Shown here piece after piece: positions 24,746-35,400 of a stretch of DNA of 64,000 bases. Positions within the stretch are counted from its first letter, which is position 1. Every line of letters begins with the position of its first letter. The DNA comes from Azospirillum sp. TSO35-2 (GTDB lineage: Bacteria; Pseudomonadota; Alphaproteobacteria; Azospirillales; Azospirillaceae). The stretch covers positions 233,888-297,887 of the forward strand of contig NZ_LGRA01000013.1 of the NCBI RefSeq assembly GCF_003116095.1. Direction: 5' to 3'. A program made the position numbers and the translations under genes. The notes under the pieces were generated by a model. The model did no database searches, had not been told where the DNA came from, and saw only the letters and a program-made list of their open reading frames with translations.

Positions 24746-26570
24746 CGAACTCCTTCCCTACTACAACCGCGAGCTGACCTATCTGCGCCGCATGGCGGCG
24801 GAGTTCTCGGAGGCGCATCCGAAGATCGCTGGCCGGCTGCGGCTGAGCGCCGACGCGGTGGAGGACCCGCACGTCGCCCGGCTGCTGGAGGGCGTCGCCT
24901 TCCTCAACGCCCGCATCAGCCGCAAGCTGGACGACGAGTATCCGGAGCTGGTCGACACGCTGCTCGACGTGCTCTACCCGCATTACCTGGCGCCGATCCC
25001 GTCGATGGCGGTGGTGCAGATGCGCAGCAGCCCCGACCTGACCGGCCCGCACACCGTGCCGAAGGGCACCGAGCTGGAATCGGAAGCGCTGCGCGGCGAG
25101 ACCTGCCGCTTCCGCACCGTCTACCCGACGACGCTGTGGCCGGTCGAGCTGGACCAGGCGACGCTGGCCGGCCGGCCGCTGGTCGCCCCGGCCAACCCGC
25201 GGGCGTCCGACGCGGTGGCGGCGCTGCGGCTGTCGCTGCGCTGCCGCGTGCCGGACATGAGCTTCACCGAGCTGCAGCCGAACACCCTGCGCTTCTTCCT
25301 GCGCGGCCAGCCGCAGCAGGTCTATGCGCTGCACGAGCTGCTGTTCAACAACGCCGTCTCGGTGGCGCTGGCCGACGACCCGCGCGATCCCGACCCGGTC
25401 ATCCTGGGGCCGGACGCCATCCGCCCGGTCGGTTTCGGCGACGAGGAGGGCATGCTGCCCTACCCCGCCCGCTCGCACCGCGGCTACCGGCTGCTGACCG
25501 AGTATTTCGCCTTCCCGGAGAAGTTCCTGTTCTTCGACCTCGACCTGTCGTCGAAGGTGCTGCGGCGCGCCGGCAACAAGCTGGAGGTGTTCGTCTACCT
25601 GAACCGCACCGAGGGCGACCTGGAACGCGCGGTGTCGAAGGAGAATTTCGCCCTGGGCTGCACCCCGGTGGTCAACCTGTTCCGCCAGCGGGCGGAGCCG
25701 GTGGCGCTGACCCAGACCCAGCACGAGCACCGCGTCGTCCCCGACGCGCGGCGCCCCGGCGCGCTGGAGGTCCATTCGGTCGACAGCGTGCTGGCGACCG
25801 ACCCCGACGGCAAACAGCGGCGCTTCCTGCCCTTCTACGGCCTGCGGCACGGCGGCGTCGAATCGGTCACCCGCACCTACTACACCGCCAGCCGCCGCCC
25901 GGCCGGCGGGCGCGATCCGGGGACCGAGGTGCATCTGGCGCTGGTCGACCTCGATTTCGACCCGTCGAGCCCGGCGGATTCGGTGCTGTCGGTCGAGACG
26001 ACCTGCCTCAACCGCGACCTGCCGGGGCAACTGCCCTACGGCGGCGGCCATCCCCACCTGAAGCTGACCGAGGGCATGGCCGCGGTGCAGGGCGTCGCCT
26101 GCCTGACGCCGCCGACCCAGACGCTGCGCATCGCCGAGCGCAAGGGCCATCGCTGGCGCCTCGTCTCGCACCTGATGCTGAACCACCTGTCGCTCTCCGG
26201 CGGCGAGGAGGGGACGGAGGCGCTGCGCGAGATCCTGCGGCTCTACGACTTCCGCGATTCCGCCGAGACGCGCGGCATCGCCGACGGCATCGTCAAGGTG
26301 GCGACCAAGCGCGGCACCGCGCGGGCGCCGTCGCGGCCGGGCGACGTCGCCTGGGGCGACGCGATGTGCCGCGGCATCGACGTGACGATCGAGTTCGACC
26401 CGCAGCGCTTCAGCGGCAGCGGCCTGTTCCTGCTCGCCATGATCCTCGACCATTTCCTGGGGCTCTACTGCTCGATCAATTCCTTCACGCGGCTGACCGC
26501 CACGGTCAAGGGCCGCACCGGAGTGCTTCGCACATGGCCCGCCCGCGCCGGCAACCGCCCGCTTCTGTAA
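24738..26570 (+). CDS. tssF: T6SS baseplate protein TssF (610 aa)
   Basis: TssF is a gp6-like wedge component that binds TssG and TssE. The N-terminus MADELLPYYNRELTYLRRMA, with EFSEAHPKIAGRLRLS and LLEGVAFLNARISRKLDDEY, is the family hallmark; later FPEKFLFFDLDLSSKVLRRA and CLNRDLPGQLPYGGGHP and C-terminal AMCRGIDVTIEFDPQRFSGS are also typical. The start is a GTG at 24738, inside the end of tssE. The C-terminus overlaps tssG by 37 bases. Confidence 0.96.
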   Translation: MADELLPYYNRELTYLRRMAAEFSEAHPKIAGRLRLSADAVEDPHVARLLEGVAFLNARISRKLDDEYPELVDTLLDVLYPHYLAPIPSMAVVQMRSSPDLTGPHTVPKGTELESEALRGETCRFRTVYPTTLWPVELDQATLAGRPLVAPANPRASDAVAALRLSLRCRVPDMSFTELQPNTLRFFLRGQPQQVYALHELLFNNAVSVALADDPRDPDPVILGPDAIRPVGFGDEEGMLPYPARSHRGYRLLTEYFAFPEKFLFFDLDLSSKVLRRAGNKLEVFVYLNRTEGDLERAVSKENFALGCTPVVNLFRQRAEPVALTQTQHEHRVVPDARRPGALEVHSVDSVLATDPDGKQRRFLPFYGLRHGGVESVTRTYYTASRRPAGGRDPGTEVHLALVDLDFDPSSPADSVLSVETTCLNRDLPGQLPYGGGHPHLKLTEGMAAVQGVACLTPPTQTLRIAERKGHRWRLVSHLMLNHLSLSGGEEGTEALREILRLYDFRDSAETRGIADGIVKVATKRGTARAPSRPGDVAWGDAMCRGIDVTIEFDPQRFSGSGLFLLAMILDHFLGLYCSINSFTRLTATVKGRTGVLRTWPARAGNRPLL

Positions 26571-27622
26571 TCGACCGGCTGTTCCGCGCGCCCCACCGCT
26601 TCGACTTCTTCCAGGCGGTGCGGGTGCTGGAATGGCAGGCCCGCCGCGACGCGCGCGACAGCCGCACCGCGCCCCGCCACGCCGTCGGTCACGACCATGA
26701 CCCGCGCGAGGAGGTGGTGCGCCTGCGCGCCGACACCTCGCTGACCTTCCCCGGCAACCAGGTGGCGGGGGCGGAGCCCGGCGCCGACGGCAAGCCGCCG
26801 CAGCTCGTCGGCGCCTTCATGGGGCTGGTCGGGCCGCTGGGCGTGCTGCCGCAGCACTACACCGAGATGATGATCCGCTCCTTGCGCGAGCGGAACCGGG
26901 GGCTGCGCGACTTCTTCGACGTCTTCCACCACCGCGCCTTCTCGCTGTTCTACCGCGCCTGGGCCAAATACCGGCTGCCGGTGTCGTTCGAGCGCGGCCA
27001 GGGCGGCGGGAACGAGCCCGACCCGGTCACCACCGCCATCGCCAGCGTCGTCGGCATCGGCCAGCCCTCGCTGGCGAACCGGCTGGTGGTGGAGGACGAG
27101 ACGCTGCTCCACTACGCCGGGCTGATGGCGCGCGGCGCCCGCTCGGCCAACGATCTGCAGGAGATGCTGTCGGACTATCTCGGCCGTCCGGTGACGGTGG
27201 AGAGCTTCGTCGGCGGCTGGCTGCCGATCCCGCCCGACGGCCAGACCCGCCTGCCCAGCGCCGCCGAGCCGCAGGGGCTGCATTGCCGGCTGGGGATCGA
27301 CGCGCTGGCCGGCGACCGCGCCTGGGACGTCCAGGGCAAGTTCCGCCTGCGCATCGGCCCGCTCGACCGCGAGCAGTTCCACGACTTCATGCCGGAAGGC
27401 CGCGAGTTCCGGAAGCTGCAGGATCTGGCCCGCCTCTATGTCGGGCCGGAGCTGGATTTCGAGCTTCAGGTGACGCTGGAGCCCGCCCATGTCCCGGCCG
27501 CCCGGCTGGCCTCGGGCGACGACGACCGCAACGCCGCGCGCCTGGGCTGGAACGGCTGGGTGCTGCACGCGCCGAGCCCGGTCGAGCGGGCCGACGCGGT
27601 GTTTCCGATGCAGGATTTGTGA
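26534..27622 (+). CDS. tssG: T6SS baseplate protein TssG (362 aa)
   Basis: TssG is a gp7/gp53-like wedge protein. The start is the ATG at 26534 inside tssF, giving MARPRRQPPASVIDRLFRAP then HRFDFFQAVRVLEWQARR. Further family features are VVRLRADTSLTFPGNQVAGA, GLVGPLGVLPQHYTEMMIRS, FFDVFHHRAFSLFYRAWAKY and GWLPIPPDGQTRL. A long open frame covers the same region in continuation of other reading, but only this start opens the TssG fold. Confidence 0.95.
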   Translation: MARPRRQPPASVIDRLFRAPHRFDFFQAVRVLEWQARRDARDSRTAPRHAVGHDHDPREEVVRLRADTSLTFPGNQVAGAEPGADGKPPQLVGAFMGLVGPLGVLPQHYTEMMIRSLRERNRGLRDFFDVFHHRAFSLFYRAWAKYRLPVSFERGQGGGNEPDPVTTAIASVVGIGQPSLANRLVVEDETLLHYAGLMARGARSANDLQEMLSDYLGRPVTVESFVGGWLPIPPDGQTRLPSAAEPQGLHCRLGIDALAGDRAWDVQGKFRLRIGPLDREQFHDFMPEGREFRKLQDLARLYVGPELDFELQVTLEPAHVPAARLASGDDDRNAARLGWNGWVLHAPSPVERADAVFPMQDL

Positions 27623-27659
27623 GACTTGCGGGCGCGCTGCCCAAGACAACGAGGATCCC

Positions 27660-29201
27660 ATGAGCGACTGGAGCGCCGGCTATGTGTCGGACATCGAATA
27701 TCTGCCGGGCTTCTACCGCGAACAGGGGCCGGCGCATCTGACGCTGAGCTGCCTGATCAACGGCATCGCCCCGCCCTCGACCGCGGGCGGCTTCGACTAT
27801 TGCGAACTCGGCTGCGGCCACGGCACGACGGTGGCGCTGTTCGCCGCGGCCAACCCGCAGGGGCGCTTCCACGCGGTGGACTTCCACCCCGCCCACATCG
27901 CCCGCGCCCGCGACGCCGCCGAGGCGGCCGGCCTGACCAACATCGCCTTCCATGAGGCGAGCTTCGCCGAGCTGGCCGACGGCGCGGGGCCGGAGCTGCC
28001 GGAGTTCGACTTCGTCACGCTGCACGGCGTCTACAGCTGGGTCAGCCCGATGAACCGCGGCGCCATCGCGCGCTTCCTGGCGAAGAAGCTGAAGCCCGGC
28101 GGGCTGGTCTATGTCAGCTACAACGCCATGCCGGGCTGGGCGCCGATGATGCCGCTGCAGCGGCTGCTGTTCGAATATTCCGGGCTGGTGCACGAGCGCA
28201 GCGACCGGCAGGTCAAGGCCGGGCTGGACTTCGCCGAGCAGCTGTTCAAGGCCGGCGCCAAGATCCTGGGCGACGACGCGATGTTCGGCAAGCTGCGCGG
28301 CGAGACCAAGACGCAGAGCGCCGTCGACCAGTCGGTCTATCTGGCGCACGAGTATCTGAACGGAAGCTGGCAGCCGCTCTACCACGTCGACGTCGCCCGC
28401 GAGCTGGGCGAGGCCAAGCTGACCTACGCCGGCTCCGCCACGCTGTTCGAGAATTACCCGGATCTGGCGCTGACGCCGGAGCAGCGCCGGGTGCTGGACG
28501 GCATCGGCGTGCCCAGCCTGCGCGAGACCTTCAAGGATTACTGCGTCGGCCGGCCCTTCCGCCGCGACGTGTTCGTCCGCGGCGCCCGGCGGATCAGCGT
28601 TGCCAAGCGCGACGCCATGCTGGCCGACATGGCGATGGCGCTGACCATCCCGCGCGCCGACGCCCGCACCACCATCCAGGTGCCGCTGGGCGAGGCGACG
28701 CTGGAGGCCAGGCACTACGAACCGATCTTCGACGCGCTGGCCGAACGCCCGCGCCGCATCGGCGAGCTGATGGAGCTGCCGGAGGTGCGCCGGGCCGGCG
28801 GCAACCTGTCGGCGGTGGAGATCGCCGGCATGCTGACCGGCTCCAACCAGGCGCTGCCGCTGCCGAATCCGCCGGAAACCATCACGCCGCTGCCGTCGGT
28901 GCTGTCGCACAACCGCGCCGCCGCCGCCGAGCTGGCGACCAGCGAGGGGCGCAAGAGCAGCGCCTTCGCCGCGTCGGCCGGCGGCGCCGGCCTGCATGTC
29001 AGCACGATGGAGGCGCTGCTCTACGACGGGCTGAGCGAAGGCGTGCCGGAGGAGCTGAACGCCCTGGTCGCCCACGCCATGCGCCGGCTGTCCGCCCCGG
29101 AGAACGCCGACGACGCCAGCCGTCAGGCGATCGCCGACAGCATGGGCTGGTGCCTGCGCAACAGCCTGCCGGTCTGGCGCAGCCTGGGCGTGATCGGGTG
29201 A
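27660..29201 (+). CDS. SAM-dependent methyltransferase with regulatory domain (513 aa)
   Basis: The N-terminal half is a class I methyltransferase: FDYCELGCGHGTTVALFAAA is motif I, GRFHAVDFHPAHIARARDAA the acidic strand, and FDFVTLHGVYSWVSPMNRGA the catalytic-side loop. A helical C-terminal half (about 240-510) with KTQSAVDQSVYLAHEYLNGS fits the MethyTransf_Reg family (PF10119). No signal peptide. It is 37 bases after tssG with a GAGGAT ribosome site, so it belongs to the T6SS operon. The substrate is unknown. It is unrelated in layout to the zinc-ribbon methyltransferase at 16454. Confidence 0.88.
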   Translation: MSDWSAGYVSDIEYLPGFYREQGPAHLTLSCLINGIAPPSTAGGFDYCELGCGHGTTVALFAAANPQGRFHAVDFHPAHIARARDAAEAAGLTNIAFHEASFAELADGAGPELPEFDFVTLHGVYSWVSPMNRGAIARFLAKKLKPGGLVYVSYNAMPGWAPMMPLQRLLFEYSGLVHERSDRQVKAGLDFAEQLFKAGAKILGDDAMFGKLRGETKTQSAVDQSVYLAHEYLNGSWQPLYHVDVARELGEAKLTYAGSATLFENYPDLALTPEQRRVLDGIGVPSLRETFKDYCVGRPFRRDVFVRGARRISVAKRDAMLADMAMALTIPRADARTTIQVPLGEATLEARHYEPIFDALAERPRRIGELMELPEVRRAGGNLSAVEIAGMLTGSNQALPLPNPPETITPLPSVLSHNRAAAAELATSEGRKSSAFAASAGGAGLHVSTMEALLYDGLSEGVPEELNALVAHAMRRLSAPENADDASRQAIADSMGWCLRNSLPVWRSLGVIG

Positions 29202-29208
29202 CCGCGCG

Positions 29209-29910
29209 TCAGCCGGGCATCCACTGCGTGCGGTCCACCGGGTTCCGCTCCGCCTGATGCTGCCAGTTCGCCGCCTCCACCTCGTCCTCCTCGACGCCGT
29301 CGCCGGCGCGGTGGAGGTCGGCCAGCGCCGCCATGGCCTCGCGGTCGCCGCGGCTCGCGGCGGCGTGCAGCCAGCGGGCCGCCTCGGCCGGGTCGCGCGG
29401 GGTGCCGACGCCTTCGCGCAGGCACAGCCCCAGCCGGACCTGGGCGGCGGGGTGGCCCTGGCCGGCGGCCTGGCGCAGCCAGTGGACGGCTTCGGCCTCG
29501 TTGCGCTCGACGCCGCGGCCGTCGAGCAGCAGCAGGGCAAGGTTGACCTGGGCGGTGGCGGAATGCTGCAGCGCCGCCAGCCGGTACCACAGCGCCGCCT
29601 TGGCCGGGTCGCAGGGCACGCCCGCCCCCTGTTCGTGCATGTAGCCCAGGTTGTTCTGGGCGCCGACGTCGCCCTTGGCGGCGGCGCGGCGGTACCAGGC
29701 GATGGCGCGGCGCGGGTCGGGCGGCACGCCGATCCCGTTGGCGAGCAGGAAGGCCAGCATGGTCTGGGCAGGGATGTGTCCCTGCCGGGCGGCACGACGG
29801 TACCAGGGCACCGCCGACGCGACGTCGCTCACGCGCAGCGATTCGGCGAGGAGGTACTGCGCGTCGCTGTCGCCCAGTTCGGCTTTCATCCGGGTCCAAA
29901 GCGTCGGCAT
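29209..29910 (-). CDS. Sel1-repeat protein (233 aa)
   Basis: At least five Sel1-like repeats of about 36 residues can be read: AVPWYRRAARQGHIPAQTML, AIAWYRRAAAKGDVGAQNNL, AALWYRLAALQHSATAQVNL, AVHWLRQAAGQGHPAAQVRL and AARWLHAAASRGDREAMAAL. Sel1 repeats form alpha-solenoid scaffolds for protein contacts. There is no signal peptide, so probably cytoplasmic. It is the only gene on the minus strand within the plus T6SS half and ends seven bases from the methyltransferase stop (convergent). ATG at 29910 is favoured; a GTG at 29922 would add four residues. Confidence 0.88.
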   Translation of the reverse strand: MPTLWTRMKAELGDSDAQYLLAESLRVSDVASAVPWYRRAARQGHIPAQTMLAFLLANGIGVPPDPRRAIAWYRRAAAKGDVGAQNNLGYMHEQGAGVPCDPAKAALWYRLAALQHSATAQVNLALLLLDGRGVERNEAEAVHWLRQAAGQGHPAAQVRLGLCLREGVGTPRDPAEAARWLHAAASRGDREAMAALADLHRAGDGVEEDEVEAANWQHQAERNPVDRTQWMPG

Positions 29911-30200
29911 GGCGTCAGGCACCTTCGGTCAGTTCCCATGGGGCGGCCGGTTCCCACCGCTTGTCCCGCCGGTCGGGTCCGGGGCGGTGTGTCCAGGGCA
30001 CCAACAGCGGGCGAACCGTGCTTATTCCGTTCGCCGCGGCGTTGCGGAGGCCCCCTCGTCCCCGACTCTGTCCCGCTGGGGCCTGCGGTTCAACCTATCC
30101 AGCCGGCGGTCGAGCAATTGTCACTGTGCGCCCTTTGGTTAAGGATGACCATCCGTTCGTGCCCTGCTATATCCATCCGTATGAGGGGAAAGGTGTCGTG
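29911..30200. promoter_or_regulatory. Divergent gap between the Sel1 gene and tssJ
   Basis: This 290-bp stretch has no gene. The Sel1 gene reads left and tssJ reads right, so it should hold a promoter for each. A GAGGGGAAAGG ribosome site (about 30183-30193) precedes the tssJ ATG. I see no confident promoter hexamer pair and no repeat. Confidence 0.45.
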
Positions 30201-30905
30201 ATGCTCGGGAATGCCGGTCGGCTGTTGGCCCGGAACTGGGCGGGATCCGCCCTCGGCGCAGCCGTATGGCAGGCTTTCGCAGCCGTGATTCCGGCTTTCG
30301 CAGCCGTTTCGCTCACCGCGTGCAGTTCCACCCCGACGCCACCGCCGCCGACCACGATCGAGCTGACGGTGGTCGGCTCCGCCGCGCTGAACCCCGACCC
30401 CAACGGCCGGCCGTCGCCGGTGATGCTGCGGCTGTACCAGCTCGGCCCCAGCGACGCCTTCGCCAACGCCGATTTCTTCCAGATCGTCGACCAGGACAAG
30501 GCGACGCTCGGCCCGACCCTGCTCGACCGGCAGGAGCTGGCGGTGCCGCCCGACAGCCGGCAGACCGTCACCATCGCGCCGAAGCCCGAGGTGAAGACCC
30601 TGGCCGTCGCCGCCGCCTTCCGCGCCTATGAGGAGGCCGGCTGGCGCGCGATGGCGGTGATCAAGCCGAACACCAGGAACGCCTTCGTCCTGACCGCCAA
30701 GGCCAGCAAGGTCACCCTCACCCCGCCCCGCGACGACACCGACGGGGATTCCGCCCCAACGGAGGACGGCGCGAAAGCCGACGACGCCAAGGCCGCGGAC
30801 GCCAAGCCGGACGACAAGCCCGCCGCGAAGGACGCCGCCATCAAGGCCGTGACCGACCCGTTGCCCGCCGCCACGACCAATCTGATCGTGAAGGGGGCGT
30901 CATGA
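30201..30905 (+). CDS. tssJ: T6SS outer-membrane lipoprotein TssJ (234 aa)
   Basis: TssJ anchors the TssLM complex to the outer membrane. A signal sequence ends in the lipobox VSLTAC with the acylated Cys at residue 41. The mature domain contains TIELTVVGSAALNPDPNGRP, SPVMLRLYQLGPSDAFANAD and FQIVDQDKATLGPTLLDRQE, all typical. The C-terminus has a 60-residue Asp/Ala/Lys-rich extension (ADDAKAADAKPDDKPAAKDA) beyond the usual fold. The ATG at 30201 fits the ribosome site; longer upstream reading is not supported. It overlaps tssL by four bases (ATGA). Confidence 0.93.
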   Translation: MLGNAGRLLARNWAGSALGAAVWQAFAAVIPAFAAVSLTACSSTPTPPPPTTIELTVVGSAALNPDPNGRPSPVMLRLYQLGPSDAFANADFFQIVDQDKATLGPTLLDRQELAVPPDSRQTVTIAPKPEVKTLAVAAAFRAYEEAGWRAMAVIKPNTRNAFVLTAKASKVTLTPPRDDTDGDSAPTEDGAKADDAKAADAKPDDKPAAKDAAIKAVTDPLPAATTNLIVKGAS

Positions 30906-32437
30906 GCGTCCGGCCGCCGCCCGACAAGAACCCGTTCGAGGAGCCGGACGACATCGACGCCACGGTGATGCAGCCGATGGCGTTCCAGCGCCCAATCGCC
31001 CCCGCGGCCGGCACGCCGTCCGCCGCTCCCTCCGCCGCCCCGTCGGTTGCGCAGCCCTACGCCGGCGGTCCGTCCGGGCTGGTGCCGCCGGCCTTCGGCC
31101 AGGGCGGCGTGTCGCAGGCCGGCTTCGCCCCACCCGCCTTCGGGTCCGCCGCCGCCCAGCCGATGGGCCGGGCGGTTCCGCCGGCTGCGCCGTCCTCGTC
31201 CTCCCTCGGCGCCGGCTACCGGCCGCTCGACAGCGCGACGCTGGCGGCGCTGGGCGCGGTCAGCGACAACCCGCTGGTCACCGCGGCGGCGCCGATCCTG
31301 GCGATGGTGGTCCGCGTCCGCGAGCTGGCCCAGCACCGCGACGTCGATGCCCTGCGCGAACGGGTGATCGCCGAGATGCAGCGGTTCGAGACGGCGGCGC
31401 CCCGCGCCGGCCTCGCCGCCAACCAGATCCGCAACGCCGGCTACGCCCTGTGCGCGACGGTGGACGACGTCGTGCTGGCCACCCCCTGGGGCAGCCAGAG
31501 CCTGTGGGCGCACAAGAGCATGGTCTCCACCATCCAGAAGGAGACCTGGGGCGGCGAACGCTTCTTCGACCTGCTCGACCAGATGGTGGAGGCGCCCGAC
31601 CGCCACCTGATCGAGCTGGAGCTGTTCTACCTCTGCGTCTCGCTGGGGTTCGAGGGCAAGTACCGCGTCCTGCCGCGCGGCTACAGCGAGCTGGGCCGGC
31701 TGCGCGACCGGCTCTACCGCGTCATCCGCAAGCAGCGCGGCGAGGCGGAGCGCGACCTGTCGCCCCACTGGCGCGGGCAGGCCGACGGCTTCCGCCCGCT
31801 GGCGGCCTCGGTGCCGCTGTGGCTGCCGGCGCTGCTGGTCGTGGCGCTGCTGGCCGCGCTCTACGCCTGGTTCGTCTTCGCGCTGGCCGACCAGTCGGAC
31901 GCCGCCTACCGCCGGCTCGCCGGGCTGATCCCGGGTACGGCGGTGCAGATCGCCCGCGTCGCCCCGCCGGCCACCCTGCCCGCCCCGCCGCCCAGCCGCA
32001 CCGTGGCCCAGCGGGTCGCCGCCGCGCTGGCCGCCGACATCAAGGCCGGTCTGGTCGAGGTCAGCGGCGGCACCGACGGGCAGGTCACCGTCCGCACCCG
32101 CCTGACCGTCTTCGCGTCGGGCAGCAACCGGATCGAGCCGCGCTATGTCGAGGCGTTCCGCCACGTCGCCGAGGCGTTGCGCCACGAGCCCGGCCGCATC
32201 ACCGTGATCGGCAACACCGACAGCGTCGCCATCCGCTCGCTGCGCTACCCCTCCAACCAGGAGCTGTCGGAGGCGCGGGCCGACACCGTGCAGCGCCTGA
32301 TGACGGAGGTGCTGGGCAACGACGCGGCCAACCGCCTCGCCGCCGAGGGACGCGGCGACAGCGACCCGATCGCCCCCAACACGACGGCGGAGGGCCGGCA
32401 GGCCAACCGGCGCGTCGACATCGTGCTGGCGCCCTGA
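30902..32437 (+). CDS. tssL: T6SS membrane-complex protein TssL with OmpA-like domain (511 aa)
   Basis: After a Pro/Ala-rich N-terminal region (about 1-100) comes the DotU cytoplasmic domain: NPLVTAAAPILAMVVRVREL, GYALCATVDDVVLATPWGSQ and FFDLLDQMVEAPDRHLIELE. A single membrane helix is at about 305-328. The C-terminal part is an OmpA-like peptidoglycan-binding domain with GNTDSVAIRSLRYPSNQELS and EGRQANRRVDIVL, so this is an evolved TssL that contacts the cell wall itself. It overlaps tssJ and is followed after three bases by tssM. Confidence 0.96.
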   Translation: MSVRPPPDKNPFEEPDDIDATVMQPMAFQRPIAPAAGTPSAAPSAAPSVAQPYAGGPSGLVPPAFGQGGVSQAGFAPPAFGSAAAQPMGRAVPPAAPSSSSLGAGYRPLDSATLAALGAVSDNPLVTAAAPILAMVVRVRELAQHRDVDALRERVIAEMQRFETAAPRAGLAANQIRNAGYALCATVDDVVLATPWGSQSLWAHKSMVSTIQKETWGGERFFDLLDQMVEAPDRHLIELELFYLCVSLGFEGKYRVLPRGYSELGRLRDRLYRVIRKQRGEAERDLSPHWRGQADGFRPLAASVPLWLPALLVVALLAALYAWFVFALADQSDAAYRRLAGLIPGTAVQIARVAPPATLPAPPPSRTVAQRVAAALAADIKAGLVEVSGGTDGQVTVRTRLTVFASGSNRIEPRYVEAFRHVAEALRHEPGRITVIGNTDSVAIRSLRYPSNQELSEARADTVQRLMTEVLGNDAANRLAAEGRGDSDPIAPNTTAEGRQANRRVDIVLAP

Positions 32438-32440
32438 CCG

Positions 32441-35400
32441 ATGCTGAAGTCCATCCTGTCCGCCCTGACCTCCCGCTGGTTCCTGACGCTGGTCGCGGCG
32501 CTGTGCCTGGCCGCGCTGGTCTGGTTCCTGGGGCCCCTGGTCGCCGTCGCCGGCGCCTTCCCGCTGGAGGACCCGACGGTCCGGCTGGCGGCGGTGTTCG
32601 GCATCCTGCTGGTCTGGGCGCTGGCGATGCAATGGTCGCTCTACCGCCACCGCAGCGCCAACGACCGCATGGTGCAGGCGCTGGCGACCGCCACCCCGGC
32701 GGCGAAGGGCGACCCGAACGCCGACGCCGTCGGCCAGGAAACCGACCTGCTGCGCGGCCGGCTGCGCGACGCGATGGAGCAGTTGCGCAAGGCGCGCTTC
32801 GGCGGCACCTGGGGCCAGCGCTACCTCTACCAATTGCCCTGGTACCTGCTGATCGGCGCGCCGGGGGCCGGCAAGACGACGGCGCTGGTCAATTCCGGCC
32901 TGCGCTTCCCGCTGGCCGCCGAGATGGGGCGGACGGCGCTGCGCGACTTCGGCGGCACCCGCGACTGCGACTGGTGGTTCACCGACGAGGCGGTGCTGAT
33001 CGACACCGCCGGGCGCTACATCACCCAGGACAGCCAGCCGGCGATCGACGCCCGGGTGTGGAAGAACTTCATCGGCCTGCTGAAGCGCCACCGCCCGCGC
33101 CAGCCGGTGAACGGCATCCTGCTGGCGGTCAGCCTGCCCGACCTCGCCGCCTGGAGCGAGGCCGAGCGCAAGAGCCACGCCGAACAGCTCAAGCTGCGGC
33201 TGAAGGAGCTGCGCGGGCAGGTCGGATCGCGCGTGCCGGTCTATGTGCTGCTGACCAAGGCCGACCTGATCCCCGGCTTCGCCGAGTTCTTCGACGACCT
33301 CAGCCGCGAGGAGCGCGAACAGGTCTGGGGCGTCACCTTCCCGCTCGACGACGGCAAGACCGCCGACGACGCCCCGGTCTACCGCTTCCCGGCCGAGTTT
33401 GACGCGCTGACCGGCCGCATCGCCCGCCGGGTGCTGGACCGCGTCCACGCCGAATCCGACATCCAGCGCCGCTCGCTCGACGCGCTGTTCCCGGCCCAGG
33501 TCGCGGCGCTGAAGCCGGCGATCGCCGATCTGCTGACCGTGATCTTCGAGCCCAACCGCTACGAGGAACGGCCGCTGCTGCGCGGCCTCTACCTGACCAG
33601 CGGCACCCAGGACGGCGCCCCGGTCGACCGGCTGGCCGAGACGGTGACCGGCTCCTTCGGGCTGGAGCGGCAGGTGCTGCCGGCCGGCAGCGGCGGGCGC
33701 AGCTTCTTCATCAACCGCGCGCTGCGCGACGTGGTGTTCGCCGAGGCCGGGCTGGTCGGCACCGACAGCGGCCAGGAGCGGCGGCGCCGCCTGCTGCGTG
33801 CCGGGGCGGTGCTGGCGATGCTGCTGGCCGGCCTGGCGCTCGCCGCCTTCTGGGCCAACAGCTTCACCGAGAACACCGCGCTGGTCGCCGGGGTCGACGC
33901 CGCCGCCGCCAAGGCCGCGGCGGAGCTGGAGCCGCTGTCGACCGGCCCGCGGTCGCTGACCAAGATCGACGACACCGACTTCATCACCATCGTGCCGCCG
34001 CTGAACACGCTGCGCGCCATCCCCGACGGCTGGGACGACCCGCCGCCGCTGGCGATGACCGGCGGCCTCTACCAGGGCAACCGGCTGGGCCGGCAGAGCG
34101 AGGCGGTCTACGCCCGCGCGCTGCGCACCACGCTGCTGCCCCGCGTCTTCCTGCGGGTGGAGGAGCAGTTGCGCCGCGAGCGCGGCCGGCCCGAATACCT
34201 GTTCCAGGCGCTGAAGGTCTATCTGATGCTGGCCGGCAAGGGGCCGCTGGACAAGGCGCTGGTGTCGGAATGGATGGCGCTGGACTGGATGGGCAGCCTG
34301 CCGGGCCCGGCCTATGACGGCATCCGGCGCGACCTGCGCAGCCATCTCGACGTGCTGCTGGCCGCCCCGCTCTCCCCCCTGCCTCCCGACGACGCGCTGG
34401 TGGAGGAGGCCCGGCAGAGCCTGACCCGCTACCCGCTGGCCGAACGCGGCTTCGCCATCCTGCGCGACCGGGCGGAGATCCAGGCGCTGGCCGACTGGCG
34501 GCTGGTCGACAACGCCGGGCCGCTCGCCGGCCGGGTGCTGATCCGCCCGTCGGGCAAGCCGCTGTCGGACGGCGTGCCCGGCCTCTACACCTACGACGGC
34601 TTCCACAAGGCGGTGCTGCCGGCGCTGCCCAAGGTCGCCAAGGCGCTGGTCGACGAGAACTGGGTGCTGGGCCAGCCGAGCAGCGGGCCGCAGGCGGTCG
34701 CCAGCGCGCAGACCTTGGAGAAGGGCATCCTCGCCGTCTATCTCGACCGCTACGCCCGCCAGTGGGACGAGCTGCTGGGCGACGTGGTGATCGTGCCGCT
34801 GCGCAGCCTGAACCAGGCCGCCGACGCGCTGAACACGCTGTCCGGCCCGCAATCGCCGCTGAAGCTGTGGCTGAGCGCGATGGTGCGCGAGACGACGCTC
34901 GCCCCCGGCCCGCAGGACAAGGACAAGGCTGGTGCCCCCGCCGGTGGTCCCGCCGGGGCTCCCGTTTCCGGCGGGCCGCTGGCCGGCGTCGCCCAGCAGG
35001 CGCAGGCGGCGGAGAAGGCGCTCGATTCGACCGGCACCAACGCCGCCTATCTGGCGCGGCTGGCCGGCGTGTCGCTGCAGCCGGCCGGGCCGCCGCCGGG
35101 CCAGCCGATCAACGACCATTTCCAGGCGCTGCGCATCCTGGTGCAGGGCGAGCCCGGCGTGCCGTCGAAGCTGGACGACGCGCTGAAGCTGCTGGGCGAG
35201 CTGTACCAGCAGATCGCCCGCGCCGCGAATTCCCCCGACCAGAACGGCGCCCTGCTGGCCGGACTGACCGGTGGCGGCGACAAGGCCGCGGTGGCGGCGC
35301 AGCTCCGCACCCTGACCCGCGACCTGCCCGACCCGATCGGCGGCATGGTCGCCACCGTCGCCCAGTCGTCGGCCAGCGTCAGCGTCGGCGGCGCCCGGGC

